DNA of 64,000 nucleotides from Sesamum alatum (GCA_034509735.1 JACGWO010000012.1:8430367-8494366), one strand, 5' to 3'; positions 43,874-56,160 are shown, counted from the first letter of the stretch. Notes: generated by a model from the letters alone, not told the origin. Numbers and translations are program-made.

Positions 43874-44298
43874 GGGTAAATTATATCCACCTTCCATGAG
43901 ATTTGGCATAAATATAAATACCTCTTATTATTTTAAAAATTACAAATACCTCCATGAGGTTTGTAATTTTTAACCAAAGACCTGAAAGTAACCATTTTGC
44001 CATTAAATTTTTTATTAAAATTATAGAAAAATCAACCGAGTCAAATTGCATTATTGTTCCTCTGTGTAAAAAACTTAAGAAACCTCTTCTTGCACACTGT
44101 AGTCCAAAAAAATTTAAAAATTAAATAAAAAATATTTCAGCGCATAAGGGCATTTTGGTCAGTTCAACTATAAAAATGAATGAAAATGAGTTATTTGTTA
44201 GATGGTTACAAACCTTAGGGGGTATTTATAATTTTTCAAACAATAAAAGGATATTTGTAATTATGTCGAACCTCAGGGAAAGTAGTTGTAATTTACCC
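43874..44298. mobile_element. Mutator-type MITE with 9-bp target duplication
   Basis: Starts GGGTAAATTATATCCACCTT and ends GTTGTAATTTACCC. It is flanked by a perfect 9-bp duplication, AAAATATTA (43865-43873 and 44299-44307). The arms are inverted for about 95 bp: each contains AATATAAATACC or ATTTATAATTTTTC and GAGGTTTGTAA-type blocks. It is 425 bp with no ORF and lies 208 bp beyond the stop codon of the Sec14-like gene. Confidence 0.88.
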
Positions 44299-44506
44299 AA
44301 AATATTATGTTCGTATAAATGCATATAAAACAAAGTTACAACATATCTCTGTTGAAGTATTGCTTATCCGGATACAACATGGATACTAATTTGTATTATA
44401 TATTTTGATATGATCATCATCAGATGCAAATCTTCGAATTCCCAGTTACTAAAATGAATCCTTTCCAGGAAATAAATTGGTAGAATTAGCCTTCTTTACT
44501 CCATAA

Positions 44507-47364
44507 TCAGCATTCTTGAATAGGAACTAGCTTTGTTTTTCCTCCAAAGGTATCTGGAAGTTGGCTCTCATCAATATCTTCCAGCAGCGTTGATTGCAAT
44601 TTTTTGTCCTCGACGAAGATAATCTGCACATTGGTAATCATAAATTAGATTTCATCGGCACAAAAAGATAATAAACAGCTCCAATTCTAACATTAAAACG
44701 TAAAACAAAATGAACGGCTGTTAGATGCTGTTTCAACGTGCGCTTAGAGACGCTTTTACCTTTTTCTTTGTGTTTTTGTCGATAAACGGGTAAACCATCT
44801 TCCACGCAGTCATGAATATGTAAGGCACGTGGATGATGAACAGCTTCCCCAGCCTCTCTGGGTAGCAGTCCTGTAAAAATATCGGTCAGAGGATCACCAC
44901 AAGAATCCGTGTTCTAGTACAGTTATCAGGTCGAACATATGAAAAAAACTCATACTTGCAAGATTGATAGAGCTGCTAGATATCCGCGGATGTCACTGTT
45001 GGCATAACCCCATCCTTGTAGGTCCGCGATAGCAGTGAACTTCTCGTGTCCGCTAGGCATTCTGGACAAGCAATGAACATGAAATGAAGCTTAATGCACG
45101 ATCTTGTTGAAACGGAAGCTGAAACTAGAGTTTTTTTTCTTTTTTTTTTTTTTGCTCAGCACTGAAGCAAGGAGGGGAAGGGAAAAGAAATACGAAAAAG
45201 AGGTCAAATACAACCGTTTCCCCTGTGAAAATACGAATAGACGAAGGGGGGAAAAAAGAAAGAAAGTGCAACGAGAGCCCCTAAACTTTTAAAAAGATGG
45301 CAAGCAACCCCCAGTCTTTTTTTCGTTTAGGGGGATTGATTTGTGTTTTCACCGGGGGTGAAATGCAATTAACCCTATGAAAACAGGATGATGTAGGAAA
45401 TTGATTGGACAATCTTAACCAACGGAACATAGGCTTGTCATAAGATATCCAACTTCAACACATAAAACCAGAAAGTGATTGGTCCGATACATTCAGGGAA
45501 CTAAATTACCTGGCACAGATTTTGTCGAGGGTGAAAGTAACAAAACCTGTCACCAAGAAGTAAACAAGAATCAGCATAAAGAAAAGTAGGAACGTACAGG
45601 TAAATGTAGGGCGCCGATAGCCGTCATGGAGACAGTGTTCTTCTCCAAATATACCCAAAATATATATCATATTACGAAGTAGTAACATGTTATACTGAAC
45701 GAACAGCAGATCGTATGAATAGAGAAGCTTCAAAGTTACTGCATTTGACTGCATACGTTTAAACTCTTCGACAGTTGTGGGCTTATGCCTGGCAGCAAAG
45801 ACAACTACAATAGGCCGTCCAGTCTTATCGTATCCTTGCATAAATAACTTATTATGGGCAAGATCATTAGGAATTTCAGCTGGCGATATGAAACCATTTG
45901 GAACAAATTCTTTCCTCCATTTCAGATACTTCAGTAACATAGCCGATGCCTTCTCAACATCTAAATCACGAGCTCGGAGAAATCTGCGGATCATCAAATC
46001 ATCGACGTCCTGCAAATTCACAGTTACATAGTTTCAGTAATGTACGGATTAGTAACAAATATAGTTCCTGTCAACATAAGCTTCGTCTCAATCAGTTGGA
46101 CCAGAATTGATCTCAGCAACTCCAACTCAATGATTGGATACTTAGAACGTTGTACTAACTCATTGTGGCCTTTGTCAATTGTGATTCTATTCAATGTCCT
46201 CAACTCAATTTCGGGCAAGAAGCTCGATCTCAACTAACTGGTTTACTTCTCCTAATTAGTTCTAAGTTAATCTGCATTCAAATGCGTATTCAATCTTCAT
46301 CCTTCTCTTCTTTAGTCCACGGTACTACTAGTACAAGACAATAGGGATATTTGCAACAAGTTTCTCCCATCAATCTACTCTCTCTTCATTACAAACCAAC
46401 TTCAAAAACTTACTTATACATCATCAATTATAATGCTCTGCCACCAAGTTCATTGATCCGATCAGTCAGTCTAGTATAGCTGTAAAACAATTAAAATTTG
46501 GTTTAAATGCAACGGATCCGTAAGAAATAATAATAGACCAAAAGAACCCTCCTGGAGAAGAGAAAGTGCAAAGCAACACCCTGAACTTTTAAAGAAAAGG
46601 ATAATGCAGCCCTTTGACACGGATGGAAGGAAACGAGCTTCTATTTCAAAAGTTCAGGGCGACGGTGCCATTTTTTTTTGTTCAACGAGGTTTTGTGCCT
46701 ATTAGTGTCTTTACGGGGCTAAAATGCAATTAACCCGTCAAAATTCATTCTATAACCTGCTCTTGTAAATGCTTACATTTTATCGGGTAAGTTGCAAATA
46801 AAACCATCAAAAGAAAAAATACTGAATTTAAACAAAATTCGACAACGGTTGACTCCAAGATCCAACCTTCCAGCAAGTAAATTTCTTTTTTTTTTTTTTT
46901 GGTTTTTTTCTATTCTAGACTATGCCCTTTGCAACAACTGGATCAAAACATTTACCAGTTCTCAGGATCACTACTCAGCAGTAAGGAATAGCAATCAAAT
47001 TAACTTCTTTTTCCCAAATGAGTAATGATCAAGAACAGAAATCTATCAAGAGACAAAAGCAATCAACTAACAAACAACCAAACATGAAATCACGCGCAAA
47101 ATAAACAGAAGAAACTGATCAACAGATAAATGAAAATGGGCAAAGAAACAGCATGTGGGCTAGTGTGAGAATGAAGAAAGATTGAAGCTTTGGGGCGACC
47201 TTAGCAGATGGATCTTGTGCTTGGACAACAGCCCTCATAATCCCAATTTTACTGCGCTCAATCTCTTCTTTGTTCTCCGAGTTGAGGGCTTCCTCTTGTA
47301 CATCCTCAGACTCTGACGTTCCAATCTGGAAAGACTGCCACTTCTGCCGCAGATACGAAGTCAT
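44507..47364 (-). CDS. Sec14-like CRAL-TRIO phosphatidylinositol-transfer protein
   Basis: Six exons on the minus strand: 47364-47200, 46009-45757, 45546-45510, 45061-44956, 44870-44760, 44623-44507. Every junction has GT/AG, phases agree, and they total 789 nt, encoding 262 aa. The N-terminus (1-55) is acidic/basic and variable. The CRAL-TRIO N domain is at about 56-90 (DVDDLMIRRFLRARDLDVEKAS). The lipid-binding CRAL-TRIO domain is at about 97-250, with DKTGRPIVVVFAARH, DLQGWGYANSDIRGYLAALS, QDCYPERLGKLF and VPYIFMTAWKMVYPFID. It ends LPDTFGGKTKL plus a short tail. This is the small single-domain plant Sec14 type, which exchanges phosphatidylinositol and other lipids between membranes; no GOLD or nodulin tail is present. 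No damage seen. The name of a specific orthologue is not claimed. Confidence 0.93.
45260..45378. repeat. MITE remnant in Sec14-like intron 3
   Basis: Contains AGAGCCCCTAAACTTTTAAA and ends GGTGAAATGCAATTAACCC. A related sequence in intron 1 (46556-46738) has ACACCCTGAACTTTTAAAG and ends GGCTAAAATGCAATTAACCC. Both look like decayed copies of one non-coding element; the left ends are not defined. Confidence 0.4.
46556..46738. repeat. MITE remnant in Sec14-like intron 1
   Basis: Related to the intron 3 repeat. It also has an internal inverted pair (CTGAACTTTTAAA and TTCAAAAGTTCAG). Confidence 0.45.
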
Positions 47365-48259
47365 CCCTTTTCTTCTTGCTTTCTCTCTCTAGCAGCAATG
47401 AAGAGAGAGAAAATCTAAGCTCAGAAGATATGAATAGAACTACTCCTCCTCCACCTCCTCTGCAAACATAAATGGAAAAAGGAGAGCTGTTTTGATTGCA
47501 GAAGAGAAATAAATGTGCTCAAGAAATACAGGTCGTAGTTGTCGTTCGGTTGTTCCAGTTTTTGGTGGGCTCTATTTTATTCTTTACTTTGTAATTATTT
47601 TCAGGCCTTTAGGCGCTTAAACTCCATTTTTTTATTGTCAATCTGGCACGTTCGATTACGAGTAAAATAGAGTAGAAATTCACTTAATAATTTAATATAT
47701 ATACTTTTTTAAAATACAAGCGATATTTTTAAAGTAATTAATATATTCTTACAATATTCAGTACATAATATAACAATACAATAAAATTTCTATAGATTAA
47801 TAATATCGGGATCAAGTAATTTTATTAATTTAAAGAGGTATTAATCAATTGATAAATTATATTAATTTGAAGAGATTTTTTCTGATTCAACAAACCTCCA
47901 TTGTTCTACATGAATAATATATATACATTGTATTGACTAATTGAATAATGTTCATGTACAATGTGATTAGTAAATATAATACACCCTCTTAAAAAAAAAA
48001 TAAAACTCATTATAGTACGTAGTACGAGTTAAAATTACCTAGTGGATTATCCCAGTGAAAATTACACATGTTTAGAGGTCCAAAGTTTATAAGAAATTGT
48101 AGCTAGTGTTGTTGAAACTCCTATTGAATATGAAACTGAAGATGATAGAATGTCTTTGCTACCAATTACGCGGAAGGAAGCACTTATAGAGGCAACAACT
48201 CTTTCGTAATTTTTGGTCCAAATATAAAATTCTTGCAAAGTGTTGTGCAACAATAACTT

Positions 48260-48313
<54 letters not shown>

Positions 48314-48689
48314 TACCAAAACTAGGAAAAAGACATGATGTTAAACATACAAATATTTTTGTGAGCATTAGTGACAAATTGATGTTGATTTTTTTTTTAA
48401 GCAAAATGACTTATAGTATGTGATGTGATATCATTATAATGACATTTGAAACTTATTTTTTTAAGTGAATTTATATTTTATTATGTGGAGAATTGCAATG
48501 ACATTTATTTCATACATAGTCTTGTGATTTTTCTTTTGTATTTTTTTCATCCAAATAAAATTAAAATACGTTACATAAATAGTTTATGAAAGAATAATAT
48601 AGGAATTTGGATTTTCCAATTTTATCCCTATTCAATAGAATATTCCATTCTTTATAATTTAGATTATATTAAATCTAACTGTCAGTGAC
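47365..48689. other. Upstream region of the Sec14-like gene
   Basis: GA-rich 5' leader next to the start codon (47380-47415), then AT-rich DNA to 48240, a GA microsatellite, and AT-rich DNA. No other gene is supported; the 81-85 aa Ser/Leu frames on the minus strand are translations of the microsatellite. Confidence 0.55.
48261..48311. repeat. (GA)n microsatellite
   Basis: About 24-25 uninterrupted GA units after TTGTA. Likely length-variable. Confidence 0.95.
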
Positions 48690-49870
48690 TTTTATCTTGG
48701 GTCGAAGTGGGGGATTGATCTTGCTCTAGAAGAAAGATGTGGATGTTTCTGTTCTAAGTTTTTCACAATTTCATATTGATGTGGTTATTGATGATGAGAA
48801 TGGTCAGTGGCGATTCATTGGCTTGTACAGGTAGCCCGATGCATCACGGCGTCAGATGACTTGGGATCTCTTTTGACGGCTCCATGAGCAAATCTCTTTC
48901 CCTTGACTTTGCGCTGACGATTTTAATTCTATCTTGTTTGCCCATGAGAAGGATAGTATTCATCCGACTCTGCCGTGGCTCCTTCGAAATTTCAGATTGG
49001 TTATCAATGAACTGGGTTTAGTGGATTTGGGATTCCAGGGGCCGAAGTTTACTTGGTGTAATCACTTGAAAGTCCGCATACAGTGAGGTGTCGATTGGAT
49101 CGGGGTTTTGCGAATCTTGCTTATACGCGATTTTCGGCTGCTTATGTGCAACATCTATATCAACTAGTTATTCAGAGCACAGTCCCATCTTAATCAGGCT
49201 GTTTGGATCTCCTTCCAGAGGGGATGGTCCAAATTCTCGACCCTTCAGATTCGAAAGTATACTGGGTCCGAGTGGAGGCATGTGAGGCAGTGATTCATGA
49301 GGCCTGGTTAGAGGTTGGGCATGCCCTGGGATCTATTAGTGTTATGGAGAAGCTAAATCAATGTAAGGAGCGTTTGTTGCAAAGGGGTCATGGTGAATTT
49401 CGTAATGCGAATAAGAGAATCCAGTATCTTGAACGCGAGTTGGCTAAGTTATGCGGTTCTACCGATATAGACAGACAGAAAATCAAGGCTGGCCAGGCTG
49501 ACCTTGATCGATTTACTAACTAGGCAGGAAGTTCGGTGGAAACAAAGAGCGAAAGCTGAATGGTTACAAGCTGAGTTTCGGTGCAGTAGTTCAAAGGACT
49601 GGAGGATTCACTGAGTGGCTTGGCGTAAGGTATGTTGCAGTAAATTTGTTAGAGAGATTAGATTTCGTGAATTAAGTAAGTTCAACATTGCTCTTGTTGG
49701 TAAAGTAGCTTGGCGTTTGCTTGTGAAGCTTGACTCTCTTCTTGGTAGAATATTTAAAGCCCATTACTTTCCTCCATGTAAGTTTTTAGATGCTTAGCTG
49801 GGTCCAAATCTTTCATATGCATGGCGGAGTATCGTTGCAACACAATATCCAGTGCGTGAAGGCTTGAACG
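48690..49870 (+). pseudogene. LINE (L1-type) remnant with RT deleted
   Basis: A chain of broken frames. The endonuclease end comes first: DDENGQWRFIGLYR, then SRRQMTWDL, ADDFNSIL (the usual GDFNEIL), NFRLVINELGLVDLGFQGPKFTW. Next is the linker before RT (EAWLEVGHALGSISVMEKLNQCKERL, about 49290-49370), ending RQEVRWKQRAKAEWLQ at about 49520-49570. It then jumps to the far C-terminal part (WRKVCCSKF...FNIALVGKVAWRLL, KAHYFPPCKFLDA, NLSYAWRSI, 49615-49840). The whole RT catalytic region with its YADD box is missing, with the join near 49600. There are stops throughout. No poly-A tail or target duplication was found because copia-3 begins just after. Confidence 0.8.
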
Positions 49871-49889
49871 AACTAGTTGGTCAAGGTGA

Positions 49890-50162
49890 TGTGGCATCCT
49901 ACGAACACGACTTCAAGATTGAAGGCAGAAGACTTGCGACTTTAGCTAAACAGTGGGAGTCAAAACATGTTCACGCTTTTGTAAGTGATTGTGCGGCTTG
50001 CCTTCTGTTAGTTAGTTTAGGGAGCAGTTAATTAGTTCTATTTCGTTTAAGTAGTTAATGGAGGTTATGAGCTTAATGAAGCTCTATAAATGCTGTAATG
50101 TATCTGCAACTCGGATCATCATATAGACTTCTTGCTTGATCTTTGTGTTTCTTTAGCTTTCA
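49890..50162 (+). repeat. copia-3 5' LTR (left end uncertain)
   Basis: The right end is fixed by the primer site at 50163. It has TCTATAAATGCTG near 50082 as a TATA box and ends TTTAGCTTTCA. The left end could be TGTGGCATCC (about 49893) or TGTTCACGC (about 49969). The 3' LTR lies beyond the window, so this cannot be settled here. Confidence 0.5.
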
Positions 50163-50173
50163 TGGTATCAGAG
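50163..50173 (+). other. copia-3 primer binding site (initiator tRNA-Met)
   Basis: TGGTATCAGAG directly after the LTR. Confidence 0.88.
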
Positions 50174-50264
50174 ACATCAATTGTTGGTCTCTAGTACTTT
50201 CACCCTCTAGTAAGCCGTAGATTAAAACTCAGAAAAAAAGGGAAAACCCTAAAATTGTTCAACC

Positions 50265-50616
50265 ATGGCCAGTCCTACCAAACGCAAAGACAAAGGCAAA
50301 AAAGTAGATGTCGACCCAGACATTTTGAGGGTTCAAGCGGTAGACACTTCTGGCACAATCTTGGTGTCGAACCTCCTGAATGGCACTAATTTCTTAGTTT
50401 GGAGCCGCTTGATCAAGATCGCCCTCAAGGCGAAAATGAAGTTGGGTTTCATTAATGGTAGAAACCCCAAACCCGACGAATCAACAGAGAACTTTGGACA
50501 ATAGGAAAGGGCGGATAGCATGGTCATCCTTGGATACTCAATTCCATATCCACAGATATTGTGGAGTCTTTCTTGTACATCGACATGGCGAAAGACTTAT
50601 GGTTGGAGCTGGAAGT
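50265..50616 (+). pseudogene. copia-3 gag, N-terminal part
   Basis: ATG at 50265 (MASPTKRKDKGKK), then a copia gag N-terminal domain: VSNLLNGTNFLVWSRLIKIALKAK and LGFINGRNPKP. After a TAG at 50502 (a W in relatives) and a frame change, ERADSMV and STWRKTYGWSW-like text leads to the copia-2 insertion at CTGGAAG. The frame resumes at 60212 with ARYG. Confidence 0.8.
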
Positions 50617-52649
50617 TGTAACACAAAGTGGATCGTCCCGGGAGGAAGCGCGAGTGCGGAAGCGCGATATGTAAAAGCAAGAAACGTAAATCATGCATAA
50701 ATGAAGGAATTTAAAGAGATCGTTCAAGGGGTGTTCCCTTGAACCTCCCGAACGTTTGGTGTATCTCATGAATAAAAGAAAAAATGTACATGCTACATCC
50801 ATGGAGGCCGTAGGGTTGAAACGAAGAAAGCGTAGTAAACGCTACTTACCCGTTGTAGATTTCTTCGTTCGGCTACACGCGTTGTTCCACGTTTTGCCAC
50901 CGAGATCCTAATATAGAAACCCTCTAAATCGTCCACGCAATTCACCGGATCTTGATTGCCCTGTGCGAGCAAGAGATCAAAAAGAAAAAGGGAGGACGAA
51001 TCAACCTAGCATTATGAATTAACGTGATTGATTCATCTAATGTTCCCTTGTATCAAAGACAAGGAAACAAGGGCTTTTCTTGGAGTGAATAGAGGAGAAG
51101 GGATGAGAGATTGAGAGAGGGCAGCCGTGTGTGCTTATGTGAGATGAGAGTGTAGAGATTAGTGTATGTGTGTGTGTATTTTGAGTATTTATAGGAAACA
51201 TGTTTTCCTATTCCTACTCAAACTCTCTTTAAAAAGGCACACTTGACTAGGAGTTTGACCTAGTCAAATCCTAGTCAACATAGGCTTTGATTAAGTCAAA
51301 CTTAATCATAGCCCTTCATCTCATCAAGCCCCTAAGGTTCAATCTCGTCCCTCCATCCTTTGATGGGCTTTATGGAATATTTTAAATCCTATTTAAAATA
51401 GTCCATTGGGCTTCTAATAATTATCAAATAAATATTTGAGGCCAATCATAATATTTCCATCTAGTTAAAGACGAAAATAGCCCATTCTATAATTCCATAA
51501 ATCTTATTTATGAGTCAAGTCTAATTAATCTAATTAAAGACTTGACACTCCATGAATAGAACCAATTTAATCTAATTAAATTGTTCGATCTCCCGGAGTT
51601 AATCCCAAATTAATTCCTCCATTTTCGGTGAATTGTGTGTGACTCTTTAGATTCACCCTCAGCTAGACTTGGCCAAATTTTCAATCATCATATGATGGGA
51701 ATTCGTCCGTCACCATGGGTGGTCATCTAGCAACAGTCTATGGCACTAGAGACTAGGTGAATTTTATGGCGTGAACATTTAGGTTCTCGAGTATGTATGT
51801 CCTTCCGTCCACTACCTCACAGCTACAGTCTAGGGTATGGACCTTGGACATCGGTACCCATTCTTGACTTAAGCCTAGGCTCGTCCACACTAAACGTCAT
51901 TGGGATCCCATCCTACAGTTCAGTCACTGTGGCCACAGATTTATGGAGGACGAGTCTCACAGTATAAGTGAGACACTACTGTTAATCGTTTGACAAGAGA
52001 CAGATTCTATATTGGGACCTAATGTCCACACTACACATCTTGACTGCACTAGATAAGCTTTATAACAACCAAGTCTCTCGACTTGGTAGCATCTTGCCAA
52101 ACTTAAGATACAGGCATGGTGTGTATGTGACAACAGTAGTCCCTCAAGTTCAAGATCAATCTCGTACTGGCAGAACCGGGAATCCAAGTCATACCGACCA
52201 ACCCACTTAAGGTTTCCCATATGATGATTTTCGCGAGTCACCTCAGTTAGTCGACATCGGCTTGGCTAAGCCACTAATATTGCATGGACGACTCTCATCA
52301 CTTGTCGATAAAACGTGACTGCAATTACTTAGTGCAACTCTCAAATGGACCTTCGATACCCAATCTCATGGTCCTTTGACTTGGAGTATTTCAAACCGAT
52401 CAACAGAAACTGATTTCATGACTTACCAACCTATGCGTAGTCCAGTTTCTTGGATTAACCTTTCAGTTTGTAGGCTTTGGTTGTGCATTGAACAGTTATA
52501 GATATCAAAGCAGTAATTGGACACACTCAAAGTACTAATGCCGTAACTGGACATCACTTTTATTCAGAATGTACTTTATTTAAACATCTAATGTCATAAA
52601 TAAGTTACATAAGCCTACAAGATTGGCTTCGCGGTCACCTATTCTAACT
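50617..52649 (-). repeat. copia-2 3' LTR
   Basis: Plus-strand start TGTAACACAAAGTGG and end TATTCTAACT (ancestral CTAACA). Blocks such as CACCCTCAGCTAGACTTGG and GCACTAGAGACTAGGTGAATT are shared with the copia-1 LTR. A 14-bp GAGTGCGGAAGCGC segment near 50650 is missing in the other LTR. Confidence 0.88.
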
Positions 52650-52663
52650 ATCTCCCATTTGAC
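52650..52663 (-). other. copia-2 polypurine tract
   Basis: Reads GTCAAATGGGAGAT on the minus strand, directly before the 3' LTR. Confidence 0.75.
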
Positions 52664-54018
52664 CTAAAGCCAATCACCTATATTTCTTAACCCCATCTTC
52701 TCAAGATGCTGCTTATGAGCGATTTGTGACATGGGTTTTGTCAAAGGATCTGCTTCTACTGAGGTGACTCGGTCCATCCGAACGTTATCTGTTCCTACCA
52801 TTTCCCTTAATAGGTGGTAGCGTCTAAGTATGTGCTTGGATCGGTAATGAGATCTCGGTTCCTTTGCTTGCGATATAGTCCCGTTGTCATCAGAAAAGAT
52901 AACTACTGGCTCGGCAATGCTAGGCACCACACCGAACTCTTGGATGTAATTTCTCATCCAAACTGCTTCCTTGGCAGCTTCAGAAGCTGCTATATATTCA
53001 GCCTCAGTGGTGGAATCGGTTTTGGTGTCTTGCTTGGAACTTTTCCAAGCCACCACTCCACCATTAAGTTTGAACACATAGCCCGATTGAGACTTGGCAT
53101 CGTTGTCGTCTGACTTGAAGCTAGCATCGCTGAAACCTTCCAGTACCAACTCTCCACCATCATAGACCAAGAATATATCCTTAATCCTCCTTAGGTACTT
53201 ACGGATACTCTTGACCGCATTCCAATGTGCCTTAACTGCGCAGGACTAATATCTACTAGTTACACTTAAAGCGTAAGCGACGTCAGGCCTAGTGCAATGG
53301 ATGACATATTGGATGCTGCCTACGGCGGAAGCATAGGGAATGGCCTTCATCCTTTCAAGCTCCTCATCAGTCTTGGAAGACTGTTTCTTAGATGACTTGA
53401 TCCCATGTATCATGGGAAGGAAACCTCGTTTGAAGTTATCCATGTTGAATTTTTTTAGGATTTTCTCAATATACAAGTATTGGGTCATTCCTAACAAATC
53501 TGTCTCTGACGATCTAGATCCTAGAATGTAGGAGGCTTCACCCAAATTATTTATGGAGAATTGAGTAGACAATCAAGCTTTTATGTCACCTAACATTATG
53601 ATGTCCTTCCTAATGAGCAGAATATCGTCCACATAAAGCACTAGGAACACTACTGAGCTCCCACTGATCTTCTTGTATACACAAGGGTCACACTCATTTC
53701 TGATGAAATCGTATCCTTGTATGACTTCATCAAAATGAATGTTCCAACTACGTGATGCTTGTTTGAGGCCATAGATAGACTTTTGGAGACGACAGACTTT
53801 CTACTCTTCTCCAACGACAGTGAATCCCTCCGGCTGATCCATATAGATCTTTTCCTCAACGAAACCGTTAAGGAATGTCGTTTCACATCCATCTGCCATA
53901 TTTCATAGTCATACCATGCAGCTATGACAAGCATAATCTGAATGGACTTAGCCATGGCTACTGGCGAATAGGTATCCTCAAAGTCGTCCCCGGATCGTTG
54001 AGTGTAGCCTTTCGCCAC
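52664..54018 (-). pseudogene. copia-2 reverse transcriptase and RNase H
   Basis: RNase H (53170-52664) is open for 168 codons: SDASFKSDDNDAKSQSGYVF, WKSSKQDTKTDSTTEAEYIA, VVIFSDDNGTISQAKEPRS, and the end DPLTKPMSQ. RT is in pieces: AKGYTQRSGDDFEDTYSPVA and YEIWQMDVK (54018-53880), a frameshift right after DVK, then SIYGLKQAS and the YVDD region read in other frames (about 53770-53630), then LGEASYILG...CTRPDVAYALSV (53572-53246). Unlike copia-1, the fingers and palm are all present; frameshifts and stops are the only damage. Confidence 0.82.
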
Positions 54019-55422
54019 TAGCCTAGCTTTGAAGGTAGTTACTTCTCCATCAGCGCCAAGTCTACATTTATAGACCTATTTACACCCGACGGGTTTAATA
54101 CCTTTGGGTAGGCCCACAAGCGTCCACACTTGGTTTGTGCTCATGGAGTCCATTTCGGCTTTCATGGCCTCAAGCCACTTCCTCAGTCGATGTCAGACAT
54201 CACATCCCCATAAGTCTTAGGATTCTTATCCAATTGACCGATCATGCCTAAGAAGCCATACCTCATGGGAGAGCGTGGCACTCTAGCTGACCTACAAAGG
54301 ACTGGAACATTAGTGGTAATTGTGGGCACAGACACGATAGGAGCCGGCGATTCAAGCATCGTGGTTGGCTCCTCAGGAGGTTGTTCGACATGCTGAGCCT
54401 GAAGAGGCTGTCGAACATGTTGAGCCCCGCGAGGCAGCTCAATCCATTGGGTACTTAACCTAAAACCTCTTAACAAAGTATTCGTAGCTCCCGGCGCTAA
54501 TGACTGATGTGTCTCACTTGATTCTTCAAGGAGCAGTTCATCATGTTGGACATCCGTTGGAAAATCCTTTTCCACAAAATACTGCATTCCTCGAAACAAA
54601 GACTTTTTGTTCTGAGGGGTCATAAAAGTAATAACCTGCAATTTCCTTTGGATATCCAACGAACCTGCACAAGCTAGATCTTAATTCCAACTTGTCTCCC
54701 ACTAACCTCTTGACGTATGTAGGACTACCCCACACTCTCAAGTATTTGTAGAAGCAGGCTTGCCATGCCATATCTCATATGGTGTTTGGGTCATAATACT
54801 GGACTACGCCATGTTTAACAACTTGGCTGCTGTTTCAAGTGCGTAGCCCCAAAAAGACAAGGGCAGTTCGGTAAAACTTATCATAGATTGGACCATATCT
54901 AATAGGGTTCGATTCCTCCTTTCAGAGACGCCATTTAACTGAGGTGTGCCGGGAGGTGTCCATTCAGAGACTATACCGTTTTTTTAGATAATCGAGAAAT
55001 TCGCCATTTAAGTACTCGTCACCTTGGTCTGACCGTAGGACTTTAATTTTGCACCCGATTTGTTTCTCAACTTCAACTCTAAAGTCTTTATACCTCACAA
55101 AAGCTTCAGATTTGTACCTCATTACGTAAACATAACCATATTGTGAGTGATCATCGGTAAAGGTTATGAAGTAAGAGAAACCACCTCTAGCTTGAGTACT
55201 CAGCGGTCCACACACGTCCGCATGGACCAAGTTAAATAGACCTCTGGCAAGCCTACTTTGTCCAACAAAGGGCCGTTTGGTCATTTTTCCTTTCAGACAG
55301 GAGCCACAGGTTGGTAGATTACTCAAGTCGTCCACCTCTAGGTTCTTTGAGTCCACCAACCTTTTGATTCTTTCTTGAGAGATGTGACCTAGCTTTGCAT
55401 GCCACAATTTGTGCGTTCTCAT
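54019..55422 (-). pseudogene. copia-2 integrase and pre-integrase domain
   Basis: Pre-integrase zinc ligands WHAKLGHISQERI and CGSCLKGKMTK, then VHADVCGPLSTQARGGFSYFITFTDDHS (first catalytic D) and LRSDQGDEYLNGEF (second D intact; copia-1 has N) in 55422-54964. The E segment around 54930 and the C-terminal VWGSPTYVKRLVGDKL and GYYFYDPSEQKVFVSRNAVF (54771-54541) are in other frames. A variable linker follows (54659-54183), and the RT N-terminus begins near 54150. At least three frameshifts. Confidence 0.82.
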
Positions 55423-56160
55423 AGTAATCTATTTTGCGTTTGTGTTGAGCAGTCATAATTAAATTAGACTATTGCAGAATATAAAGGTCGTTATTAAGTG
55501 TACCTAGCAGATGAGTAAATCCACCCTTCATCAAATAAAAGTAATTTTTATTGATCGAAAATTCATAACCACTATTATCTAATGACGGCGCAGAACTTTT
55601 GGTCGTTGCCTCATATTGGACCAACATACTAATTAACTCATGTATGCCCTTCTCAAGTGCATTCATGTAGTAGTTAATAATAAATTGGTCGAAGGGGGGT
55701 GGGAGTGAATGAAGGATCACATCAATATACGTCTCGGTATCGAGCTTTTCCATCAAGGTAAGCATCTTGACCTCATGCTCATGTACAAAGGATCCTTCGG
55801 TCATCTTAGTTCCAAAGAATGCCTTCATAGCGAAATACCTAGTATGGCGGTCTGGGACTGCATAACAATCCCTCGGGCGAGCCACTATGGAAGGAACATC
55901 GTCTAGCCTCTCATACTATTTTTGCATGTCATTAGTCATAGATGCAAGTATGACGCTCGGACTTTCCGGATATGCTAATGCCAAATTTCGAACGTCTCAC
56001 GTTCTTCCGGCGTGGATCCTTTCGGCAAAGTCCGAGGAAACGGCTTGTCCATGACATACTCATAATCGAGGACTATTCTCAGATTACGCAACTAGTCGTT
56101 ATTGTTTGTTCCATTGAATTTGTTTGTCTCAAGTATGTAGGATAATGGATTATTAGACAT
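55423..56160 (-). pseudogene. copia-2 gag fused to protease end; protease core deleted
   Basis: Gag starts at ATG 56160-56158 (MSNNPLSYILETNKFNG) with several stops in the first 250 bases. From 55885 it reads CYAVPDRHTRYFAMKAFFGTKM, SLPPPFDQF and ALEKGIHELISMLVQYEATT. At about 55588 it passes directly into LDNSGYEFSINKNYF, which in copia-1 lies after the protease. The zinc knuckle and the protease with its catalytic DTG are therefore gone. Confidence 0.8.

Noticed and set aside
45104..45292. 62-aa ORF within the Sec14-like gene
   Set aside because: Lies in intron 3 over a poly-T run and MITE remnant; all six exons already join in frame without it.
48062..48404. Ser/Leu-repeat ORFs
   Set aside because: Direct translation of the GA microsatellite.
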